From the NCBI GenBank assembly GCA_028641055.1, contig CM054062.1, positions 141,774,682-141,838,681 of the forward strand: DNA of 64,000 nucleotides. The letters run 5' to 3'. The position numbers were made by a program, and so were the translations under genes. A model generated the notes under the pieces. That model made no database searches, had not been told where the DNA came from, and saw nothing but the letters and a program-made list of their open reading frames with translations. Shown here piece by piece: positions 10,831-22,500 of the stretch (its first letter is position 1; every line of letters begins with the position of its first letter). The stretch comes from Alopecurus myosuroides. Taxonomy: Eukaryota > Streptophyta > Magnoliopsida > Poales > Poaceae.

Positions 10831-12509
10831 GTAGCCGTCGCCCGTTTGCCACGGCCTTCTTGGTCTTCTTCCCGGCCGTCTTCGTCTTCTTGGAGGGAGG
10901 CTCCTGAGCACCGCTACCCGTCCTCTTGCGAGTAACAGGAGCGGCGACTGCAAGCGGATCAACGGCCAGGGCGTCCTCCTCCTCGTCCTCGCCCTCCTCC
11001 TCAGCACCGGCATCGTCTGTACCATTGGGAAGAAGGAAATAGTTCAGAAGCGGGAGGAAGTGGGGTTGTGCTACTAGCGGCCAGACAAGAAGAGATCAAT
11101 TACCTTCGTTATCATCCTTGGACCAATCACGGACATACGCATCTACGTGATGCTTCTCCGTCTGAGCGGCATGAGGGAGGTTGAGCTTGTCCGTGGTCTC
11201 GAAGGAGACCTCGTCGTCCTCCTCTCGGTCGTCCGACCAGTTGTCCTCGAAGCGTTCCATGCTCTCAGCGAGCTGGCGAGCAAGGACCTGAAGAATAGAG
11301 AAACATCACAAGTTAGTCAAGTAGCATAGAGGCATCCTACTCGGCAAGGCGTGCAAACATAAAGCACATTAAGCCTAAGCAGTGCTACTCCGTGTGCTAC
11401 TCGGCAAGGCGTGCAAACATAAAGCACATTAAGCCTAAGCAGTGCTACTCCGTGTGCTACTCGGCAAGGCGTGCAAACATAAAGCACATTAAGCCTAAGC
11501 AGTTCTGCTAAGTGCCCTACTCGACGCATAGTGCAAATACTAGTCGCTGCAAGATAAGAAGGCTATCTACTCGGAACATGCATACAAGAAATAGGATAAG
11601 AAATACATACCCGCTCGATTGTCTTCGTACGGCTGTATGGGATGAAGCCATACTGCCAATTGTCCCTGAGGCCAGTGGTCATGATGGACCGCGCATGAGC
11701 GGCGACATCCGCGTTGCTGAGCTCGAACGTGGTTGTCTGAGTACAGTCGCGGGGGCCGCCCATGTAGCACATGGGGTGGACGCGGTGCTGGAGCGGCAGC
11801 ACCCGCTTGGAGATCCAGCAGGCGATTGGGTCGTCGCTCTTGAGCCCTTCTCCAGCCAGATAGGCGAGGCGCTCGTCCATCTGCTTCAGGTTGCTGTCGA
11901 TGGACGGCTTGGTCCGCCAGTTCTGCCCGGTGGGAGCTCGATTGCTCCAACAGGGCAGGTTGATTCGGTCCTCCACCTTGGCTCCCTTCGTGGCGGGGAC
12001 ATTCTGCACGTACAGGAACGTCCTCTGCCACTTGCGGACATAATCCAATCCCTTGATGCGCGGATGGTTGGTTCCAGGGCGCTGCACCATCATGGCGCTG
12101 CCGGTCTCTGTTATCCGGCTGCTGGTGTCCGCGCCGTCCTTCTTGCCTTTGCTCTGTTGGCGAAAGAAGAAATACCTGGACCAAGTCTCTGTTGTGGGGC
12201 GAACGCCCAGGAAGGCCTCGCATACCACGGCGTGGTACGAGAGGAAGACGACGGCGTTCGGAGGGAGATGGTGCATCTGGAGGCCGTAATGGTCGAGGAA
12301 CGACCGGAGGAAGTTTGATGCTGGAAGCCCGAATCCTCGCGCGAAGTGACGACGTGCTCACCTTCCTGCGGGGCAGGGACGAGCTCACCGTCAGGTTGCC
12401 GGCAGCGAACACCGGGAGGAACTCGCCGGGTGTTCACCAGCCATTGGCAGTCCTCGGCGGTGACCTCGGATCCGGCCCAGCCGGCGCGAGCGTTGTCGTC
12501 GCGAGCCAT
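10727..12509 (-). pseudogene. Transposase_28-like ('putative gypsy type transposon') gene, three exons, one frameshift
   Basis: A spliced gene on the - strand. Exon 1 runs 12509-11611, exon 2 11287-11104 and exon 3 11016-10727; introns are 11610-11288 and 11103-11017. Both introns are GT-AG and keep the frame exactly (TIER joined to VLARQLAES; DNE joined to DDAGAEEE). The product would be about 457 residues. Exon 1 begins MARDDNARAGW and contains HHLPPNAVVF, CEAFLG, GLDYVRKWQR and LPLQHRVHPMCYMGG, features I recognise from the plant Transposase_28 family found in grass retroelements; its function is not known. The C-terminus is acidic, then Lys-rich (a possible nuclear signal). The last 34 codons and the stop lie in the LTR. 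One base is missing near 12343-12346, so the present copy is frameshifted. A TATA box stands 163 bp upstream. Confidence 0.82.
11341..11520. repeat. 60-bp tandem repeat, three units, inside intron 1 of the - strand gene
   Basis: Units 11341-11400 and 11401-11460 are identical at all 60 positions; 11461-11520 matches for its first 42 bases and then diverges. A weak fourth start is seen at 11521. The array lies wholly in intron 1. Perfect identity of two units points to recent expansion. Confidence 0.97.
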
Positions 12510-12671
12510 GGCGGTAAGGAAGAAATTGGAGAAGAGATCGAAGGATTTGGTGTGTGGAGAAGCTCGCGGCGGCGCAGTGAGTTGCGCAGCGGCGAGGAGC
12601 TCTGCGGCGGCGGAGAAACGAGAAGGCAGAGGGGAAATTGTGAGCGGAAGGAGAAGGAGTTACCGAGGGGG

Positions 12672-12679
12672 TATTTATA
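12672..12679 (-). promoter_or_regulatory. TATA box of the spliced - strand gene
   Basis: On the - strand this reads TATAAATA, set in GCGGTATAAATACCCCC, 163 bp before the start codon at 12509. Spacing and sequence fit a standard plant promoter. It is internal to the element, separate from the LTR promoter. Confidence 0.6.
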
Positions 12680-13198
12680 CCGCTCCTCGGATTACCGTTA
12701 CGAGTTGAGGAAGTGGGATCGATCGTAGCAGTAATCGTGTGGCGTGGGGTCTGTGGGCCGGTTAGAAACGCACACAGCGCGGAACGCGCGCGTAACGGCC
12801 GCATTAGATCCCACGACGAGATCGTGGGCAATTACTGCGCGTGATGGGACGTAACGGCCTGGTGGGCCCACCCCGTGAAAACTGGGCGCGTGGCCTGTTA
12901 GTTCCCGGGCACCGAGGCGTCGAAATCGTGTCCGCGTGACACGTGCCCAGTTGCAGCGCGGAAAGCCGGATTGTGCTCTGTCACGCAGAGATTCCGTTTC
13001 AAGATTTCACCAAGTCATTTTACTCGGCTACAGAGAAGAAAAGTGGCTCTATTCGGAAGAGAAGAAACAAGATCAAGGGCTACTCGGAGGTTTTCACTCG
13101 ATATCCCAAGGTTCAAGGGCAAGACCGTCAAGGTTGGTTTTTAAGCTGGCAGGGTCCAGTGAACGAATTCGCAGGACTCTACCAGCTTCGGGGACTGC
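12680..13198. mobile_element. RLX-2 internal region upstream of the spliced gene
   Basis: No reading frame is supported here; frames across 12936-13370 are fragmentary. The right part (about 12866-13198) is repeated at 9625-9966. It contains many TACTCGG-type octamers and ends in a purine-rich TTCGGGGACTGC at the second LTR. No gag or pol sequence is present anywhere in RLX-2. Confidence 0.7.
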
Positions 13199-14073
13199 TG
13201 TCGGGGGGTTACCCCCGAGTAGGGTAAAGGCAAGTGCTAAAGGAAAGATCATAAGGGGTGTTTGGCCGAGTAGCCGGCTACCTGGTACTCGCTACCCGGT
13301 CGACTGCTACCCGGTCTTACACCTAGACGGCCAGAAGGATGAATCAAGAGAGTTATGCTCCTCCGAATAGAAGAGCTGGTCCGAGTAGAAATGGCGGGAA
13401 TCTACTCGGGCCAGAAGTCAAAGGAGCCATTCTGACACCGAATCCCGCGTATCCCGGGTCCGTACTTGGCACTGTTCACAGCACTGTTCATCTGGGGACG
13501 GCGTGCCTGACAGCGACAGTGTGTCAGCAGGGCGTCGCAGGATAGGGGGTACCTACTCTGTGTTTGCCACAGTGATAACAGACTGGACACTTGGTTTTGC
13601 CCAACGACTTTCCGCACCGGGACAAATCTAGAAGCCAAAGCTGTCAGCGGGAACTCGGAAGAAGGACGGTGTGCACACAATGTCGACATCTGTTTGTATT
13701 TGGCTGTATCCGGCAAGGCACCGAGTATATAAGGTGCCCTGCCCCCTCCTGCGCGAGGGATGCTGACCTAGATCCTGGACTGGTTCACGTTCTTGACCTA
13801 GTTCATCTTGTAGAGAGAAGAGTGGCTACTCGGTAGCAAGAACCATTGTACTGTGGCTACTCGGTGAGACATCCAAATACGAAGAGAAAGGCAGGAATAG
13901 GGGTTTTACCTCCTCACGAGGGCCCTGAACCTGGGTAGATCGTGTTGTTTGCAGTGCTTGTTTCATCCTTCACGCGTCTACTCGTCGCGTGATCCCTCCC
14001 CGAGCGCCTCCAGCGTCCTTCGTCCCCACATCTTTAGCCATCCCATGGCATCTGTCTTGACACCACCACGACA
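13199..14073. mobile_element. Second LTR of RLX-2
   Basis: This 875-bp copy of the repeat at 9967-10830 shares the same TGTCGGGG start and CACCACGACA end but with more differences than the other LTR pairs in this window, suggesting an older element. At 14074 the sequence changes abruptly into the integrase gene of element A, so 14073 is the true outer end. The next five bases, TCATC, should be half of the target-site duplication; the other half is outside. Confidence 0.88.
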
Positions 14074-14453
14074 TCATCCCAATTAGATTCATAGTCTAAA
14101 GTACACGCCCTCAGCATATCCTCTAGAATCTGATTCACCCTCTCAGTCTGACCATCTGTTTGAGAATGAAATGTTGTGCTGAACTCCAGTCTGGTTCCTA
14201 AGGACTCATGTAGTTTCTTCCAAAAGTTTGGAGTAAACTGGGTACCCCTATCAGACACAATACTCTTTGGAACACCATGAAGTCAGACAATCTTCTCCAC
14301 GTATATAACAGCCAACTTAGCACTGGTCTAAGTGGTCTTTACTGACACAAAGTGTGATATCTTTGTCATACGATCAACCACTTCCCAAATAGAATCATAC
14401 TATGATTTGATTCGAGGTAATCCTGTTATAAAGTCCATACCAATTTGTTCCCA
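14074..14453 (-). pseudogene. Gypsy integrase core of element A, interrupted by RLX-2
   Basis: Read on the - strand, this begins [14 protein letters not shown] (first catalytic Asp), continues through YDSIWEVVDRMTKISHFV, and reaches SDRGTQF (second Asp) and [16 protein letters not shown] (catalytic Glu), the D,D-35-E core of Ty3/gypsy integrases. At least one in-frame stop occurs between the first two blocks. The frame is cut just after DYESNWDD, where RLX-2 begins, so the rest of integrase lies beyond RLX-2, outside the window. Closest relative here is the integrase of element C. Confidence 0.88.
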
Positions 14454-15848
14454 TTACCTTGGCGATCTTTCATCATGTTGTTGTATCCCTTGAATGCAAA
14501 CACTATGCTATTTCTAACGAACTCTCGTGGTAGGCAATATCTTCCATTGCATGATTCCTCCAAGATTGGCTTTGTCCTCTCCGAAGTTTAGTACGTTTCA
14601 GCAACACATGCCTAACGTAGGGATATTATTGCATCTTACTCTTCTATGGTTTAGGTTTAACATCGTCGTCACTCGACTAAGGCTCGAGGCAAACATAGTT
14701 CCTTCAACCCAACATAGTAAGAGTGAATAACATGAGTAGCAGGAATGGTGATCGGTCCATCCTGCACCCATATCATTTTCCACATGTAGATTGATGAATT
14801 ACGTGATCTAACACTCGGTCATCCTCACTTTTCTGATAGAAGGTAACAAATCTGTAAGACAAACCTGAATTAAACTATCGTTTTTCCAACTAGTGGGGTT
14901 GTGTAAACTCTTTGCACCTCCAGTTGAATAGTTGCATCTTCTTCATATGTCCTTCTCATAGTGTAGGTAGCTTTTTATGGTATCTTAGTTTATGTGACTC
15001 TGACTCCACATGTCTATTATCCATTTTTGATGGACTTGCAGCTCCATAAGGATAGAGGTGACTTGATCATGGATGTGATTATTCCTTCACACGAAAGAAC
15101 AGAACCCCGAGATCTTTGGTATTCCTCAATTGGATGGTTGTCTCAAAAGGTGCTCTTGGGTGTCAAGTCAGTTGTTGCACTCCAATTTAGGAACTCAGTA
15201 TGGTTGGTAAAGGGGTATGGTGTTGGGTTTGGTTTGGTTTAGCATGGATGAGTAGAGATTTAGAAAGGGACTAAAGAAGGTTCCTGCCCAAACATAGCAG
15301 AGCAAAGCAATTCATCAGACAAATAACATCTAACAACACGTAATAAACATTCATCACTCCAATCATCAAGGTTTAACAAACAACCTAGTATTGTCATAAC
15401 ACACACAACTGTATGATCAATACAATAACACGTTAACATTGTTCTAACAAAGTAACTAGATTGATGGTCTCATCTATGTATTCTTGAGTTTCTTCAAATC
15501 CTCCTCTCAATGTCTTGAGGTGTTTATGATTGTTATGAATTATGGGTATATCTCCAAGTTCTTCAATTGTCTTGTGTGTAGATCTTCATGTTGAAACTAA
15601 AAGGTCATGTGAAAACTATTCCTTCCACTCCATGATTTTCACCAACATGTCTTGAGGAAAACAAGAGGTAGGTCATCTATAACAAGAGAATAATATTTGA
15701 AGGTGAATAATAGATGAGAGGATATGAGAAGGATTAAAAGGTGATGTTCTGTTTCTATAGGTTTCAAGAAAGTAGATTTTTAATCCTAGGGTCTTTTCCA
15801 AACTTAGGGTCTCGATCCTACATGCAACACTATGCTCTGATACCATTT
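14454..15848 (-). mobile_element. Element A internal region between integrase and primer site, non-coding
   Basis: A normal gypsy element would have gag, protease, reverse transcriptase and RNase H here (about 3.5 kb). Only 1.4 kb remain, with no recognisable motif and no long frame on either strand. An internal deletion of the N-terminal half of the polyprotein is the simplest reading. The right end leads into the primer site at 15834-15845. Confidence 0.65.
15834..15845 (-). other. Primer-binding site of element A (tRNA-iMet type)
   Basis: On the - strand this reads TGGTATCAGAGC, 3 bases from the LTR end at 15849, which fixes element A on the - strand. Confidence 0.9.
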
Positions 15849-17806
15849 TGTAGCGCCCTACCTTTTAATAAAGATAGAACACCTGCGTAAGCTGCTATTC
15901 CCGGGATCTCTGATAGCATACACATGAAAAAATGAAATATTCATTCCAATAGCATCATTCTACATTGTTGATTCAGTGGATATGAAATAAATTAGTCTTA
16001 CAAATGGCATAGTCAACATGGACCAGCCCAAATAACAAGGTCTCAAAGTAAACACAGCGGAAATAAAATCTTCAATGATCCTTCTTCACTTCATGCGCCA
16101 CAGGCATAACATGCTGGCGATAGACTCGAGATCCTAAACGAAATCCTCACTCGTCTTCAGATTCATCTGCATGTTGCAATATGCAGCCCCCACGGGGGAG
16201 GAAGTCAGTACAAACATTGTACTAGCAAGTGACACTTGTATGGTGGCAGTTTTGAGGAATAAACTAACTACATGATATTTGGTTGGTGGAGTCTAGGCTA
16301 TTTGCATAAAGCCAGTTTTGTCCTATATTTGTAAATCATTTTAAACAAATGAAAACATTTGTATAATCATTCATGACTAAACCACCATAAAGTTGGACAA
16401 ATCATCATGGCTAAACCACCATGAAGTTTGATAAACCATCATGGCTAAACCACCATGAAGTTTGAAAGTCATCATGGCTAAACCACCATGAAGTTTAGTA
16501 AACCATCATGGATAAACCACCATGAAGTTTGACTGTGGCATCATGGCTAGACCACCATGTGCCCTATAAAGGGTTTCTACCATATTTTATTTCATTCAGA
16601 AAAGATGAGGAGATCCTTTGGCACCAACTCTGTCTAGCTTCTCAATTGGCCCATAACAGGGGACACGGCTAAGATCTTAGTTTTTTACTCTACAGAGGTT
16701 GTAAACTTTCACCTTGAGACTCATCCTCCCCGAGAGAAGAATGAGACAAGATCTTTGGGGAGAGGGATTCAAACATACCAGCATGACTCGACGCTCCTAA
16801 AATTCTACCACCCAATGTCAGACAACAGGATGAACCCCCACAACTTACTTAATCTTGGCAGAGCCCATATTACCACAAGGCCGCAATGGAAGCTAACTAT
16901 ACAGTGAAGACCTACAAATCTCTTTATTCCTGGGTGGCGGTCTACAAGTGTACTCTTAGGTGACAACCCCCACATCCATGCCTAAAACACCATGAAAATG
17001 GTCCTCAGTAGCCACTCAACATAATCCAAGCAAGGTCCAATCCACCTAGGTATTTCGTGGGGTTGTTAATTTTCAATTTTCAAAACACCAAAATCCAACA
17101 AGTAACAGCAACCGTTGTGATAGTAGTCTAGTATAGCTAAACTAGTACCTAGCAGGGGTTTCAAGTTGGCTACACACTACTAGGTGTTCTGAGCATAGAA
17201 TATGATTGGAAAATAATAAAATCACCTATGATGCATACTACTGAAAACACTAATGCAAATGGAAAACAAAAGTGGGACATGAGTATCACTTGCCTTGTGG
17301 AAGTTGGTATAGAGACGCCCTCTTCACAAATAGAATGTTGATCTTCGTACAATCTAAACAATACAGATAAATAACAATAAACAAGCAATTCACCCACAAG
17401 CAAACAAATACAACAAAATAAACAATACAGAAGCATAACAAGTTATTCAACTTGATTAGAGTTAACATGGACAAGGTTTTGACACATAATTGAATATGCA
17501 TAAGGAATTATTATGGGATGTTTATTGTTTGGTCTTTTATGGATAAGTTAAAGTTTATCACAATAATTCAATTTATGAAAAAGAATTACACTGGTTTGAG
17601 TTAGGTTTGACACATAATTCAATTTACAAAAAGAATTATGGAAAAAGGGTTTAGGAATAGCTACTAGGGTATGGGTTGTTCAAGGTTTAAGTTTGAAAGT
17701 TTCAAACACTAGTGGATTCATATTTTCAAGGTGGTTTCCAAGAGTTCACCTAAGGGTTATCACTTTTACTTCAATATGATAAGTGAAACAATGTAGTAAG
17801 ACATAG
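15849..17806 (-). mobile_element. 5' LTR of element A, first segment
   Basis: The LTR starts TGTAGCGCCCTACC in + coordinates (its 3' end on the - strand) directly beside the primer site. It is interrupted at 17807 by Csolo, whose target-site copy CATAG is 17802-17806. The sequence resumes at 32848 and again at 40276. Together the three parts make an LTR of about 4.49 kb. This part holds a tandem repeat at 16368-16560 and otherwise no gene. Confidence 0.87.
16368..16560. repeat. Imperfect 32-36 bp tandem repeat in the LTR of element A
   Basis: About six units of the form CATCATGGCTAAACCACCAT plus GAAGTTTGATAAAC. Each unit contains CATGG and CCATG in inverted order, so every unit can form a small stem. 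Confidence 0.9.
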
Positions 17807-19540
17807 TGTAAGGACCCCAGACCGGCAGTCTGAAACCCTCCGTATGCATACATTCACGATCCCAGAAAGATCAGTCGTGAACAACATACAAAGTTGGCAC
17901 ACAAAAATACATCATCCATTACACGAATACATAAAGGTATTTACATAAAAGATCACACGATCAAGTTAACACAACTACCACATAGGGCAAGTAACTAATC
18001 AAACACAGCGGAAGACAATTTAAACACAACGTAGATGAGCCCAAGTCACGCCTTAACCTACAGGCTGCTGACCCGGAGACGATCCTAGTTCGCAAAGCCG
18101 TCAACTCCGTACTTCTCTTCATAGATCTCCTTCGGAGGCGCCTTCTCAAAGTCTGACAAGTAGATACCAGGGGCGAAACCATAATGAGTACATTTGAATG
18201 TACTCAGCAAGACATCCATCATATCACTTACCAACATGCAAGTATGCTTATATGGTGGAATAGTTAGGCTATAAATAGGGTTCACTATCAATGGTGTTCA
18301 TATATGATGACACCACAGTTGCAGTCAGGTAAATCTGTATCTTCGTTGAAGAAGATACTTCAGAAGAAAAATAATATAGTTTTATTTCTCTTGTAGATAT
18401 CACATGTACAAGAGGTTTTGTAAAGCTTTATTAAAGAATATTTTCTCTTTGCAAAACTTCTTGGAATCAGTTTCCAGAATTCTTGCTTAGAGTAGAAAAA
18501 GTTTTATTTTGCAAAACATTTTGTTTTGTATAACATCATCTGGCTTTTCATCATCGACGATACCTCCACGGTATAAGTTTCCATTTCCTTTCCGAACTTC
18601 ACAAGTTCAACACTTCCTTTCCAAAAACTCCTTTTTGAAAACATTGACACAATGCTAGCTACATGGCCATTCAACTGTCCATATCCGAGGACGCGGCTTC
18701 TTCGAAAAAGTTGTACTCTGCAGAGGTGTACACATCCACTAGATCCAAAACTCTGCCATGGACCACCCATGGATCGTCACAGCGATATGCAAGCACCAGA
18801 GAAGCTGATCCTAACTGTCCACTCTGACACAAGCTAGTATATGCTCATTCCTTCAGATGGGTTGTTCTCCCCGGCACCAGGTCCCACCCTGCCTAGCCGG
18901 GAGGCCCAGCTGTCGCATCCGGAGGGAAAATTAATCCCACACTGTGTATGTCCTGTTTCCCTCTCCTGGCGACACTTCGGTTCAGAGAATCCGCTTCTCT
19001 ATAGCACTTTGGAATAAAGCATACACTAACAAGTTCAAGCATCTAGATAGGCCCCATACCCATATAGGGGTAGAGTGGCAGTACGGTAAAGGTTGTCCGG
19101 CGAAGACTAGGTTATGTGTCATTTTTGAAAACACCAATTTCTCAAAAATGACCACTTCCACATTCCTCCGGAGAATAAGGATCCGCCTTTTCTCCGGGTT
19201 TTTCCGTAAAGCCTTTGTTTTGTAGAATCACAATTTTAGGGTGTCCACTTAGGGACTAGTATATTTGATGGTAATAAACACCATATGGTGGCTTATGGGC
19301 TTGGTATTACCAAGTTTAACTACTGGCATGATAGTAACCTATATACTAGTATAGTAGTAATAGCCACATCAAAAATAGTTTTGATAATCAAGTTTTTGTA
19401 AAACTTCAGAGGTAAAACATGCATGATAGATAATGATAAGTATTGTATCAGCAAGCATCAGGATGGCTTGCCTGGTATCTCCTTGTGTCCCTGGTTTTGG
19501 AGTGACTGGAACTTGAAACAGAGCTTCCCGACACTTCCTT
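17807..19540 (-). mobile_element. Solo LTR Csolo, first segment
   Basis: It starts TGTAAGGACCCCAGACC, clearly related to the LTR start of element C at 46230. Homology continues through GCATGCATGATAGATAATGA near 19420. It is cut at 19541 by element B, whose target copy TCCTT is 19536-19540. No internal sequence or primer site is attached, and both flanks carry CATAG (17802-17806 and 32843-32847), so this is a solo LTR of about 6.06 kb once B is removed. No gene is seen. Confidence 0.9.
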
Positions 19541-22500
19541 TGTGACGCCCCGAGATCGGGCACTATGCAGATTTCAGCATTCCCGCCAAAATCCACATAA
19601 TAACCGATTCTAGGTTGCCACTTGTGATAACATTACAACAGTTCACGAATAATCCACAACAACAACAGCATAGATATATATACAAGATGACTCAACGAGT
19701 CAGGGATACAACTGATACAATACAAAGATCCAAATAACAGCGGAAGAAACAACATAGTGTCCGACTACGGACAACATACAACTTGGACTAAGAGTCCTGA
19801 AGATAACCGAGAGCGTCCAATCCCTGCCCAGGCGAAGCCGGAGGGATTCCCAAGCTAACGTCGTCAGACTTCAAACCTGTTGACTGCAATGTTGAATATG
19901 CAGCCACGAAAAAGGATTCGTGGGTCAGTACGGTTAAGTACTGGCAAGTGGATAAACCATACTCACAAGATACCGGCGTAGCCAGTCATCACAAGATACA
20001 AATACTTTGGGATCAACGGAAAGGAAGGGATTATTGCAAATAAGCGGCAGCGGGCTGCACTAACCAACTACAGAAACACTACAACTTCCGGCTAAAAGAG
20101 GGGGATAAGATAGCGTATCGTAACAAACTACCACTACTCACCAAACAATACCCATCCAATGTCACCCCCTACTAAGGAAGCAACCCAAGGATAACTCACA
20201 CTGTTGGATTAATGATGGATCAAGTTATTGTGTCAATAAGACTATTACTAGTCAAGTTATTATCATTAGGTGTAAGTTGTCTGAGTACTTGTTAGCCAGT
20301 ACTTTCACCAAGTAATCCATAACCGCGGAAAACACGGCTTCTCGAGAAGATTTATCCCTGCAGGGTGTGCTCCAGTACCCGTACACACTCAAGCCACCAA
20401 CTAAAACTCAGGTTGGCTCGACACGACCCAAACCATCTCTACAACCCATCCTAGGAGCCACGGAGCTATAAGGTCCTAGCCACGCAGCCGAATACTCAGC
20501 GCGGGTGTGCAAAACTCCCGCAGGACACAACACCCCGGCACTACAGGCCTCGCCCTATATGCATCATCATCATCATCAGTAACCAAGGGGGGCCAACCCA
20601 TTATGCAAAGGAGCAAATGGAACACCCGAACTAAGTGTGGCTCTTCGGACAAGCTGCAGATCAGGTCTAAGTCGAGGGGGGTCCCATACTACCACCCGGA
20701 TGCGGTGAGCACGCTCATCATGGATCAGTAGACAAGACTCTTTTCCTAGTTTCGACACCAGCCGGCTCCAAAACCCTAACCCGGGCCTCCTGCCGGTGCC
20801 TTATCATCAAATTATTATTACCCAAAACATTAACAGGTTGTTGATTGAATTGAACCCAACTATAAACTAAACAGGTGATATGAAAGGAACAACAAGACTT
20901 GAGCGCAAACAACACTAAGCATGCAACTACGACACGAGGGCCAACAAGGTAAACAAACAACAGTTGATAGGAAGTGGAAGGAAGAGGCTATATCATGACT
21001 GCAAGGTAAACATATAATAGGATCGAGACACAAGCATCGTATCAACAGGCTAGAATAAGAACAACGGAAAGAATCGGTAACAAGTGATGAAAGGCAGCCA
21101 TTTGGCAGCAAGTGAGTATACTTGCCTGAGATCCCGCAAGGTAGCAGAACTTGTCGTTGCTCACATCATCTCAACGTCCTATCCGGGAAGAAGCAATGAA
21201 CCTCGAACAAACACCGGATGCAAGAATTACTACTACGGCAAAAGATCCAGCATGATCAAGATATGGATGCATGACAATTTAATGGATGCATAGAAATAAA
21301 CTAGTTGACATGATAAGCAGGTTTAAATGGACCCATATGCAATTTGAGTTGCACATGAAAAGGCCCATGAATTATGGTTAGATTATTTGCTTTCCAACTA
21401 ATCAACAGATGAAGGTGGATTAGCATGATGCATGGATGAGGAAAACAACAAAATAACAACAATAGAATCAATTGGAAATAAGGTTTAACAAGTTTGGAAA
21501 TTATTGGTTAAGATTGGAAAGTTTGGTTACTTAAACATGTCACACAAGCAATTGTTGTTTTCATCAAGTTAAGGTGTTCAAAACAAATTACAAAATTTAT
21601 ATTTGAAAAGAACATCAAATTTTAGTTGGATTACATGTTTCAAATATTGAAATTGGAATTAGGTTAATTTAATTATGAATTAAACAAGTTTTAAATAAAT
21701 TTAAAACAAGTTTGAATTTAATTGAATTTTTATTTGTTCAAAACATAAATTCAAACTCACATTTGAAAAGTTCACACTTTGATGGTTTGAAAACATATTT
21801 TGCATGTTCAAAGTTATTTTATTTTGAGCAAGTTATGATTTTATCAAATTTAAATGAATTAAACAAGTATTAATTTATTTAGGCAATTTAAATTATTCAA
21901 ACCATGAAACAAAATTTATATTTGAAAAGGTTATTGAAAATGGTATGGAAAACATATTTTATTTGCCTTATTTGGAATTAGTATGAATTACTTATGAATT
22001 GTTGCAAATTACAAGTGAATTATTTGAATTCAAATTTAAATTGCATTTGGAAATTTCAAAGCAGGAAACAATTGGTACCATTAGATAGAGAATTAAATTT
22101 AGACGAGTGTGCATATTTTATTTTCATTTATTGGAGTTATAAAACTAAAGTTATAAGCAATTGAAATCTAGGGACCATTCTGCAATTTTTAAGGGCTTGG
22201 ATTAAAAGAAACGTGCATGAATTGTTTTGTTACCGCGTGGTAACCTACCCGCAGCCACTGCACGTGGGCCACTGGCCAGCGTGGCGTGCACGTGGCCACT
22301 GTGGCTTATAGGTGGGCCTTGGGCGCGGGAAGAAAAATCCCAAAAAAAGGTGGGGGGGCGTGCGCCCGCGGGGGATCGACCCCGGGTCGCTGCGCTGCGC
22401 TGAACAGAACGTGACCAGTGCGCTATCGCTGAATGTTTGGTACAGATACAGAGGTGTTGGTTTTTGTGGTTGCTGCTGTAGGTGTGACTGACGAAACTGA

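Noticed and set aside
11341..11520. CRISPR-like direct repeats
   Set aside because: Units are contiguous without spacers and the DNA is plant; it is a minisatellite in an intron.
11512..12318. 268-codon open frame on the + strand
   Set aside because: It is the complement of exon 1 of the - strand gene, whose frame matches a known family and has valid introns; the + frame has no domain.
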